DNA from: JABDII01 sp041576235
GTDB taxonomy: Bacteria > Gemmatimonadota > Gemmatimonadetes > Gemmatimonadales > GWC2-71-9
DNA length: 11,826 nucleotides
Assembly: GCA_041576235.1 (NCBI GenBank)
Contig: JBFGLJ010000083.1
Location: 1-11,826, forward strand
Reading direction: 5' to 3'
Each line of letters begins with the position of its first letter. Position 1 is the first letter of the stretch. Of the stretch, positions 5,891 to 11,826 are shown piece after piece. Position numbers and translations under genes: made by a program. Below the pieces are notes generated by a model. The model had not been told where the DNA came from, did not search any database, and saw only the letters and a program-made list of their open reading frames with translations.

Positions 5891-8141
5891 CGGTCGGGAC
5901 CAGCGTCCGGCGGACGCTGGCGGCCACCGCCTCGGCACGGGCGGCGCCGGCCGAATCGCCCCGCTCGAGCAGGGTCGCAGCGGTTCCCGCGTAGATCGCC
6001 TGATACAACTGGAGGATGGACCCCGAGGGCGGATCGACCCAGCCGCGGGGGCGGTCGCGGCCGACCGATTGGTAGTGGTAGACGTTCCAGAGCAGGTCCT
6101 CGGTCCGCGGGACATCGAGGAACCCCACCCCCTGGCTCCACACTACGGAATCCGTCTGCGCCACTCGGCGCGGCATGAGCTTCCGCACCAGGCCTTGCGT
6201 GATCAGGTAGGGTGTGAGGCCCAAGGTCTGATCGGGATATCCGGCCGTGCTCCATGAGAAGTAGATGCCGCGGCGGCCGAGATTGTCGCGGATCAGCGCC
6301 ACCATGGCGAGATCGCGCTTCTCGAAGTAGTCCTCCCCGATTTGCAGCTGCAGGCTATCGAGACGGATCACATTCCCCCGCGGCACCGCCACGATGAGTG
6401 GGAGACCATCGAGTTCCTGCTCCGTCATGGAGAGCACCGGCTCCTCGGGCCTGGGCCACTCGCGGCCTTGCCACATGGCGATGGACCGGGCGGGGTCGAA
6501 CGCCGGCGCCGATCGGCGCCGCAATTGCCGGAGGTGCCATTCGGTATTCATGAGTGAGAGGTTGGCGAGGGTCACATCGCGGCGAATCCCTTCGACCTCC
6601 TGGGCGTACCACAAGGGGAAGGTGTCGTTATCGCCGGCGGTCACGAGAATCCCGTAGGGCTCAACCGACTGCAATAGATCGTAGGCGACGTCCCGTGCCA
6701 GCGTCTCATTGGCCCGGCTGGCGGTCAACCGATTCCCGAGGAGTGGCACCACACCGAGCAGGAGCACCGGCGTGCCCAGCACCCAACGCCGCGGGGTAGG
6801 CACCCGGTGTTCCATTGCGTCCGCGACCATTCGAAGGACGGTCCCAAATCCCAACGCCACCAGCACCCCGAAATAGGCGAAGGAGCCGACGAAGAAGTAA
6901 TCCCGCTCGCGAACCTCTCGAAGGAGCTCACCGCGCTCGGGGTACATCGAATAGCCGTACTTGAAATTGAGGTAGAAAATGAGGGCAAGGGTCAGGGTGC
7001 CGAACATCGCCGCCGCCGCGAGCCCGGCCCGGCGATCCCGACGCACCAGGTTCAGAAGGCCGCCGACGCCGAGCGCGGCGAAGACCACCGCCGCGATGCG
7101 AGCGACCTTGCCCCAATCCCGAGCGAACTGCCACGTGAAATACTGCCAGTAGTTGGCCAGTTGCGCGCCGAAGTCTGCCTGGCGGAGGAACACCGAGGGC
7201 TTGGCGTACTGTTCCCGGTTGAGCAGGCTCAGGAGGCTCGACCAGGAGGTCGGCTCGCCCTCGTTGATCGGCGGGTATTGGCCGGCTCGGATCGGCAGAT
7301 AGAGGTAGTTGAGCGAGACGCCCACGATCACCGCGCCGAGCCCAACCCACAGCAGCGGTCGCCGGAAGTCGGCCGGCGCCCGCCAGAGCGCGTACCCAAT
7401 CACCACCGGGGTCCCCCACACCAACGGTCCCCACGTGGTCGGAGGGTTCCCGACAACGGTGGTCCACTGCCCGGTGATGGCGAGTGCAAGCACGAAGGTC
7501 ATGAGCACGACCCAGGGCTCGGTCGCGGCGCGCCAGTCGGTCCACAACACGTAGACCGCCACCGCCGGCGTGGCCAACACGCCCATCATATGGTTGGTGG
7601 AGGACAGGGCGACGATATACACGATCAGGACGAGCCACCGGTTCCGGTGCGGACCGGGCTCGTCGTCGCCCCAATGCACCGCCAGCCAGGTGACCAGCGC
7701 CATCGACAACAAGGAAACGGTGTACACCTTCTCGTTGACGGTCGACTGATTCCACACGGTCCACGAGGTCGCCGCCACGATGGTCCCCGCCGCCGCCGCC
7801 GCGAGCCGCCCCCACCGCATCGGCACGATTTCGCGGAGCCAGCGCTCCGCCACCAGGAACCAGAGTCCGGCGGATGCGGCACTCGTGACTGCCGCGAAGA
7901 GGTTGATCCGCACCGCGTACGATCCCGCGATGGGCAAGAGTCCAAAGACGTGCGCCATCAGGGTAAAGAGCGGATTGCCGGGAGGGTGGGGAATACCAAG
8001 CACCGCGGCGGCGGCGATGTACTCCGAGGTGTCCCAGAAGGCCGTTGTGGGGGCGAGCGTCACGTAGTAGATGGCGAAGACGACGACCGCAACCGCCGCC
8101 GCCCACCGATACGGCGGTCTCCTCGGGTCGAGCTCGGCCAT
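5865..8141 (-). CDS. DUF2723 membrane glycosyltransferase (GT-C, family 117-like)
   Basis: A 758-residue polytopic inner-membrane protein of the DUF2723 family, related to protein O-mannosyltransferase-type GT-C enzymes that use lipid-linked sugars at the outer face of the membrane. What I see: a first transmembrane helix (about 13-30); the extracytoplasmic loop APTTAFWDTSEYIAAA (30-45) with the acidic pair Asp37/Glu40 expected at the catalytic site; HPPGNPLF (52-59); about ten further hydrophobic segments up to roughly residue 460; and then a soluble C-terminal domain with GDNDTFPLWYAQEVEG (about 501-516) and LANLSLMNTEWHLRQL, both typical of the family. The frame is open back to 8327, but ATG 8141 gives the family N-terminus and lies 7 bases after the purH stop. 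There is no strong Shine-Dalgarno, which suggests coupling to purH. The acceptor (protein or glycan) is unknown. Confidence 0.88.
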   Translation of the reverse strand: MAELDPRRPPYRWAAAVAVVVFAIYYVTLAPTTAFWDTSEYIAAAAVLGIPHPPGNPLFTLMAHVFGLLPIAGSYAVRINLFAAVTSAASAGLWFLVAERWLREIVPMRWGRLAAAAAGTIVAATSWTVWNQSTVNEKVYTVSLLSMALVTWLAVHWGDDEPGPHRNRWLVLIVYIVALSSTNHMMGVLATPAVAVYVLWTDWRAATEPWVVLMTFVLALAITGQWTTVVGNPPTTWGPLVWGTPVVIGYALWRAPADFRRPLLWVGLGAVIVGVSLNYLYLPIRAGQYPPINEGEPTSWSSLLSLLNREQYAKPSVFLRQADFGAQLANYWQYFTWQFARDWGKVARIAAVVFAALGVGGLLNLVRRDRRAGLAAAAMFGTLTLALIFYLNFKYGYSMYPERGELLREVRERDYFFVGSFAYFGVLVALGFGTVLRMVADAMEHRVPTPRRWVLGTPVLLLGVVPLLGNRLTASRANETLARDVAYDLLQSVEPYGILVTAGDNDTFPLWYAQEVEGIRRDVTLANLSLMNTEWHLRQLRRRSAPAFDPARSIAMWQGREWPRPEEPVLSMTEQELDGLPLIVAVPRGNVIRLDSLQLQIGEDYFEKRDLAMVALIRDNLGRRGIYFSWSTAGYPDQTLGLTPYLITQGLVRKLMPRRVAQTDSVVWSQGVGFLDVPRTEDLLWNVYHYQSVGRDRPRGWVDPPSGSILQLYQAIYAGTAATLLERGDSAGAARAEAVAASVRRTLVPTATAPAASN

Positions 8142-8148
8142 CAGGTCT

Positions 8149-9678
8149 CTAGTGCCGGAACTGGCGCCGGCCGGTACAGACCATTGCCATGTGGTGTCGG
8201 TTGGCTGCCGCGATGACTTCGGTGTCCCGAATGGAGCCGCCCGGCTGAATGATCGCCGTGACCCCCGCCTTCGCGGCCTCCTCGACGCTATCGGCGAAGG
8301 GAAAGAATCCATCCGAGGCCAGAACACTTCCTTCGGTGTCGTGATCTTGCTGGCGGGCTTTGTGGATAGCCAAGAAGGTGCTGTCCACGCGACTCATCTG
8401 CCCGGCGCCGATCCCGATGGCCATCTCGTCCTTGGCCAGGAGGACGCCGTTGGACTTGATCGACGCCACCGCGGCCCAAGAGAACCGCAGATCATTCCAT
8501 TCGTCGTCCGTCGGCTCCCGCGAGGTCGACACGGTCCAGGTCTCTTCACTCGGATCGAACACGAAGCGGTCTTGAACGAGAAAGCCGCCTCGCACCTGCT
8601 TCGAATCGAGACCGCGCTCACCGCGGCTGACCGGGAGTTCCACTACCCGTAGGTTCTTTTTCGAGGAGAGCGCCTCGACCGCATCGTCGTGAAACGACGG
8701 CGCCGACACCACCTCGAGGAACAGCCCGGTCATGGCCTCGGCGGCGGCCCGATCGACGACCGTATTCATGGCCACGACCCCGCCGAACGCCGATTGTGGG
8801 TCGGTGGCCAGCGCCTTCCGGAACGCCTTCTCGGCCGACGGGCCGAGCGCGACCCCACACGGGGTCGTGTGCTTCACGATGACCGCGGCGGGCCGCACGG
8901 GCCACACGGCGGCTGCGCTCACGGCGGCGTCGAGATCGAGCAGGTTGTTGAACGACAGCTCTTTGCCGTGTATCTGTCGCATGTCGCGAATGCCCCGTGG
9001 CTCCTCGGAGACATAGAGGGCGGCCCGTTGGCCAGGGTTCTCGCCGTACCGCAGCAACATCATCCGCTCGAACGCACCGCCAATGCGGCTCGGCAGGCCG
9101 TTCTCTTCGACCGGCAAGTAGCGGGCGATGGCCGAATCGTAGTCCGACGTGTGCGCGAACACCTTCGCGGCGAGTTCGCGCCGGAGGTCAGGGGGAACGC
9201 CGCCCTGACGCAACAAGTCGAGCACCGTGGGATAGTCGTGCGGGTCCACCACCGGGATGACGAACTCGTGGTTCTTCGCCGCCGACCTGAGAATCGACGG
9301 TCCCCCGATATCGATGTTCTCGATGGCGTCCTCGAACGGCACGTCCGGCTTGGCGATAGTGGCTTGGAACGGATACAGGTTCACCGCCACCAGCTCGATG
9401 GGAACGATCCGCTGTTCGGCCAGCGTGTTGAGGTGCTCCGGCCGGTCACGGCGAGCGAGCAGCGCCCCATGCACCATGGGGTGCAGTGTCTTCACGCGCC
9501 CGTCCAAGATCTCGGGAAACCCCGTGACCCGGTGGACGGGAGTGACCGGGATACCGGCCTCCGCCAGCGCGGCCCCGGTTCCCCCGGTGGAGATGAGCTC
9601 CCAGTCGAGATCGACAAGACCTCGGGCGAAGGCCACGATTCCACGCTTGTCACTGACGGAAATGAGAGCTCGAGGCAT
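8149..9678 (-). CDS. purH: Bifunctional AICAR transformylase / IMP cyclohydrolase
   Basis: A 509-residue cytosolic enzyme for the last two steps of de novo IMP synthesis: formylation of AICAR by 10-formyltetrahydrofolate, then ring closure. The N-terminal cyclohydrolase domain (1 to about 190) shows ALISVSDKRGI, ISTGGT (29-34), RVKTLHP (61-67), NLYPF (100-104) and NIDIGGPSILRSAAKN (121-136). The transformylase domain shows RYGENPGQ (210-217), GKELSFNNLLDLDAA (238-252), the catalytic Lys269-His270 in VKHTTPCG, SNGVLLAKD, SDGFFPFADS and QPGGSIRDTEVI, ending with TGRRQFRH. Length and motifs are complete. The ATG at 9678 lies 8 bases after the purN stop. An AGGAG 14 bases upstream is formed by the last Gln-Glu codons of purN, so translation is probably coupled to purN. 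In-frame sequence upstream of the ATG offers no better start. Confidence 0.97.
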   Translation of the reverse strand: MPRALISVSDKRGIVAFARGLVDLDWELISTGGTGAALAEAGIPVTPVHRVTGFPEILDGRVKTLHPMVHGALLARRDRPEHLNTLAEQRIVPIELVAVNLYPFQATIAKPDVPFEDAIENIDIGGPSILRSAAKNHEFVIPVVDPHDYPTVLDLLRQGGVPPDLRRELAAKVFAHTSDYDSAIARYLPVEENGLPSRIGGAFERMMLLRYGENPGQRAALYVSEEPRGIRDMRQIHGKELSFNNLLDLDAAVSAAAVWPVRPAAVIVKHTTPCGVALGPSAEKAFRKALATDPQSAFGGVVAMNTVVDRAAAEAMTGLFLEVVSAPSFHDDAVEALSSKKNLRVVELPVSRGERGLDSKQVRGGFLVQDRFVFDPSEETWTVSTSREPTDDEWNDLRFSWAAVASIKSNGVLLAKDEMAIGIGAGQMSRVDSTFLAIHKARQQDHDTEGSVLASDGFFPFADSVEEAAKAGVTAIIQPGGSIRDTEVIAAANRHHMAMVCTGRRQFRH

Positions 9679-9686
9679 GAAGGACG

Positions 9687-10289
9687 CTACATCTCCTGCA
9701 AGGGAAAGACGATGGGCACCGGGTGCCCGGCCTTGGCGGCCGCCAACACGACCGCGGGGAGCAACCCATGTTCTTGCTCGAGGACCCGCGCCGCGAGGGT
9801 GGCTGGGGTGTCGGTCGACTCGACCGGCACGCGGACCTGGGCGAGGATGGACCCGTGATCGTATTCCTCGTCCACCAGGTGCACCGTCGCCCCGGATTCC
9901 CGCGCGCCACTCGCCAGCACCGCTTCGTGGACCCGTCGCCCGTACATGCCGTGCCCGCCGAAATGTGGAAGCAGCGCCGGATGGATGTTGATGATCCGTC
10001 CGGCGTAGGCGGCCACCACACCCGGTGGCACCAGCTTGAGGTACCCGGCGAGGACGACGAGATCGATGTCCCGCCGGCCGAGACGGGTGATCCACTCGGT
10101 CGCGTCGGCCGGGTCCGCGAACACCTCCCATGGGACCCCAGCCCCGCGCGCCTGATCCAACGCCCCTGCATGCCCCCGGTCACTGAGCACCAGCGCTATC
10201 TCGATACCTGATACGCCAGCGACACGCTCGAGCAACGCCCGGAGGTTGCTTCCGCCGCCCGACGCGCAAACGGCCACCTTGTACGACAT
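9687..10289 (-). CDS. purN: Phosphoribosylglycinamide formyltransferase (GAR transformylase)
   Basis: A 200-residue cytosolic enzyme that transfers a formyl group from 10-formyltetrahydrofolate to GAR, the third step of de novo purine synthesis. The N-terminus carries the phosphate-binding ASGGGSNLRALL (9-20). Next come VVLAGYLKLVPP (78-89) and the catalytic NIHPALLP (101-108) with Asn101 and His103; Asp144 in VDEEYDHGSI completes the expected triad. The GGHGMYG segment (111-117) following the active site is a variant I associate with Bacteroidota-type PurN rather than the enterobacterial form. The start has only a weak TAGG ahead of it, with a 7-bp inverted repeat immediately upstream. The gene ends with an ATG codon directly followed by TAG, 8 bases before purH. 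It is the first clear member of the purN-purH-DUF2723 unit. Confidence 0.95.
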   Translation of the reverse strand: MSYKVAVCASGGGSNLRALLERVAGVSGIEIALVLSDRGHAGALDQARGAGVPWEVFADPADATEWITRLGRRDIDLVVLAGYLKLVPPGVVAAYAGRIINIHPALLPHFGGHGMYGRRVHEAVLASGARESGATVHLVDEEYDHGSILAQVRVPVESTDTPATLAARVLEQEHGLLPAVVLAAAKAGHPVPIVFPLQEM

Positions 10290-10303
10290 CGCGCGAAACC
10301 TAC

Positions 10304-10331
10304 AGCGGCTGTCCGCACCTGAGAAGCCGCT
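10304..10331 (-). promoter_or_regulatory. Inverted repeat in the purN leader
   Basis: AGCGGCT (10304-10310) and its exact complement AGCCGCT (10325-10331) flank a 14-base loop and end 15 bases before the purN ATG. In the minus-strand transcript this would form a 7-bp GC-rich stem just ahead of the purN ribosome-binding region. It does not match the purine riboswitch as I know it, and there is no T-run for termination. Its role is unknown, and it could be chance in a GC-rich gap. Confidence 0.35.
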
Positions 10332-10391
10332 CGGCGCCCAAGGCCGCCCTCACCCGCGCGGAAGACGGGGGCGGGGGCGGCAGCAGGGCGG

Positions 10392-11756
10392 TCAGGCCCC
10401 CGCGCCGATGGCGCGGGCGAGAGCGGCGGCGACGTCCTCGAAGGACTCAGGCGGCAGCGTCCGAGGGTCGAGCACGACGCGGTCGTCCGCGACTCGCGCC
10501 ACCACCACAGGTGAGCCCTCCCGAAGACGCTTGGCGAGCCGGTCAGCGCTCATCCCCACGGGAGCGAGACCGACCAAGCTGGTGGGGAGACGAGCTCCGG
10601 CGAACGCCCCGCCGCCCACGGCCGATTCCCCGGGGAACACCGTCGGACCGAGACCGGGTGGGCACAGGTGCGCCAATGCCTGGGCGCGGTGCGCCAACTC
10701 CTCAGGGCTCAGGGTGAGCATGGTCAGGACGGGAATGTGCCGACCCACCGCCGATGGGTCGCGGTAGAGGGCGAGGGTTGCGGCCAGTGCGGCGAGCGTG
10801 ACCTTGTCGGCTCGGAGCGCCCGAGCGAACGGGTTTCGCTGGCACCGATTCACCAGGTCGCCGCGCCCCACGATGCAACCCGCTTGCGGACCGCCCAGGA
10901 GTTTATCTCCGCTGAACACCACGAGGTCCGCGCCGAGCCGGATCGCGTCGGCAACCTGCGGCTCCTCCCGAAGACCCCACGGCGACAGGTCGACCAACAA
11001 CCCGCTGCCGACATCGTAACAGAACGGCAGACCATGCTCGCGGGCCAGCGCGAGCAGCTCCGCGGGTGGGGGAGAGGCCACGAAGCCGGTCTGGGCAAAA
11101 TTGGACTGATGAACCGCGAGGATCGCCCCGGTATCCGGACCCACCGCGTCCCGGTAGTCGGCGAGGTGGGTCCGATTGGTCGTTCCGACCTCGCGGAGGC
11201 GCGCCCCGCTCTTCAGGATGATGTCGGGGATCCGAAAGCTGCCGCCAATCTCGATCAACTCCCCCCGCGAGATCACGACCTCTTTCCCATCAGCGAGCTC
11301 GTTGAGACACAGGACCAAGGCGCCGGCGGCGTTGTTCACCACCAGGGCCGACTCGGCTCCGGTCAGCTCGGCCAAGAGCGTGCGGCAGTGAACGGCGCGG
11401 CTGCCGCGCGAGCCGTCGGCAAGGTCGAATTCGAGCGTCGCATACCCACGGGCTACCCGCTCCATCGCCTCCAGGGCCTGGGGGGGCAGCGGGGCCCGAC
11501 CCAGGTTGGTGTGCAGCACCACACCGGTGGCGTTGAGCACCGGTTGGAGGGTTTCGGCCGTGCGCAACCGGAGGCGCTCGCCGATGTGGTCTTCCCATCG
11601 CTCGGGGAGCGGACCACCTCGGGCACGGAGTTCCTCCAAGACCTCTCTCACCGCGGATACGACCACCGGCCGAGGGGTGGTTGCGAGCAGTGCCTGGACC
11701 GCGGGGTCGGCCAACACGGTGTTGACCGCGGGCAGGGACCGCCTGAGGTCGGTCAC
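10392..11756 (-). CDS. selA: L-seryl-tRNA(Sec) selenium transferase
   Basis: A 454-residue PLP enzyme that converts seryl-tRNA(Sec) to selenocysteyl-tRNA(Sec) using selenophosphate. It normally acts as a large cytosolic ring. The N-terminal tRNA-binding part (1 to about 70) starts LRRSLPAVNTVL. The fold-type I core shows LQPVLNATGVVLHTNLGRAPL (70-90), NNAAGALVL (141-149), the ISRGELIEIGGSFRIPDI segment (162-179), VGTTNRTHLADY (190-201), YDVGSGLLVDL (247-257) and the PLP lysine Lys285 in FSGDKLLGGPQAG. Length equals the family norm. The start is GTG at 11756, preceded at a short distance by GGGGGAGG. The GTG overlaps the TGA of the upstream ORF as GTGA. The gene itself ends with TGA. Neither selB, selD nor a selC tRNA is visible here, but its presence implies selenocysteine decoding in this organism. 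Confidence 0.96.
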   Translation of the reverse strand: MTDLRRSLPAVNTVLADPAVQALLATTPRPVVVSAVREVLEELRARGGPLPERWEDHIGERLRLRTAETLQPVLNATGVVLHTNLGRAPLPPQALEAMERVARGYATLEFDLADGSRGSRAVHCRTLLAELTGAESALVVNNAAGALVLCLNELADGKEVVISRGELIEIGGSFRIPDIILKSGARLREVGTTNRTHLADYRDAVGPDTGAILAVHQSNFAQTGFVASPPPAELLALAREHGLPFCYDVGSGLLVDLSPWGLREEPQVADAIRLGADLVVFSGDKLLGGPQAGCIVGRGDLVNRCQRNPFARALRADKVTLAALAATLALYRDPSAVGRHIPVLTMLTLSPEELAHRAQALAHLCPPGLGPTVFPGESAVGGGAFAGARLPTSLVGLAPVGMSADRLAKRLREGSPVVVARVADDRVVLDPRTLPPESFEDVAAALARAIGAGA

Positions 11757-11826
11757 GGATCCTCCCCCGCCCCCGCCGCCCCCGCCCCGGGGAGCGAGTC
11801 AGGAGCCGCATCCAACCCGTCCTCCG
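11753..11826 (-). CDS. C-terminal end of an unidentified gene upstream of selA (partial)
   Basis: Reading the minus strand from the right edge, one frame stays open for 23 codons and closes with a TGA at 11755-11753, which overlaps the selA GTG as GTGA. The encoded tail is acidic and rich in Gly, Ala and Pro (ending GAGAAGAGEDP), like a disordered C-terminus, and its codons have GC-rich third positions. The four-base overlap is a common arrangement for translationally coupled genes. The rest of the gene lies outside the window, so I cannot name it. The tail does not look like SelB or SelD. The alternative is that this is a GC-rich leader and the overlap is chance. Confidence 0.5.
   Translation of the reverse strand, partial: EDGLDAAPDSLPGAGAAGAGEDP

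Noticed and set aside
4793..6115. Minus-strand ORF of 440 codons opposite DUF5916
   Set aside because: It has no family features and overlaps two well-supported genes.
6807..8216. Plus-strand ORF of 469 codons opposite the glycosyltransferase
   Set aside because: The product is rich in Arg, His, Gly and Gln with no hydrophobic pattern. The minus strand reads as a coherent multi-pass membrane protein.
8689..9858. Plus-strand ORF of 389 codons opposite purH and purN
   Set aside because: It is the antisense of highly conserved purine enzymes, with no recognisable features.
11761..11790. GC-only repeat tract ahead of selA as a phase-variable tract
   Set aside because: It is not a uniform short tandem repeat and reads as a plausible Gly/Ala-rich coding tail, so slippage control of selA is not supported.
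11290..11811. Minus-strand ORF overlapping the selA start in another frame
   Set aside because: The product is Arg/Gly/Pro-rich, and SelA motifs occupy the other frame throughout.
1..11826. CRISPR array, insertion sequence, tRNA (including selC) or rRNA
   Set aside because: I found no regularly spaced repeats, transposase motifs, cloverleaf-like sequences or rRNA-like segments on either strand by eye.

Overview
This is a high-GC bacterial window of ordinary chromosomal character: long ORFs with GC-rich third positions, short intergenic gaps, and no mobile element, phage gene, CRISPR array, tRNA or rRNA that I can see. The gene mix points to a diderm of the Gemmatimonadota or a nearby group. 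It combines a DUF5916 outer-membrane-type protein, a DUF2723 (GT-C, family 117-like) membrane glycosyltransferase, the short PurN with an NIHPALLP/GGHGMYG signature, and SelA. The taxonomic placement is inference from gene families, not from a marker gene.

Left part (1-2809): an AT-richer stretch with nothing supportable (1-160); an unrecognised 152-residue protein on the minus strand (161-619); a 375-base gap; a COG1926-type predicted phosphoribosyltransferase on the plus strand (994-1653); and, convergent to it, a radical SAM protein with a Cys-containing C-terminal SPASM/twitch-like region (1688-2809, minus).

Middle (2810-8141): a 390-base divergent intergenic region holds a plausible sigma70-type promoter at 3059-3087. 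A two-part, co-centred dyad (3078-3114) lies over its -10 and predicted start. The promoter faces a large secreted DUF5916 protein (3200-5890, plus). That gene runs 26 bases into the 3' end of the oppositely oriented DUF2723 glycosyltransferase gene (5865-8141, minus), so the two genes share their stop regions and leave no space for a terminator.

Right part (8141-11826), all minus strand and read from right to left: the last codons of an unidentified gene, whose TGA overlaps the GTG start of selA by four bases (GTGA); selA (10392-11756); a 102-base gap with a 7-bp inverted repeat just ahead of purN; purN (9687-10289); purH (8149-9678); and the DUF2723 gene. The purN-purH gap is 8 bases and the purH-DUF2723 gap is 7 bases, so these three are very probably one transcription unit. 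It supplies steps 3 and 9-10 of de novo purine synthesis plus an envelope glycosyltransferase. SelA loads selenium onto seryl-tRNA(Sec), so the organism should decode UGA as selenocysteine somewhere, although several genes here still end in TGA.

I found no convincing new multi-gene system. The points most worth a second look are the dyad at the DUF5916 promoter, the tail-to-tail overlap of two envelope genes, the radical SAM gene without an evident substrate, and the gene pair coupled through GTGA at selA.
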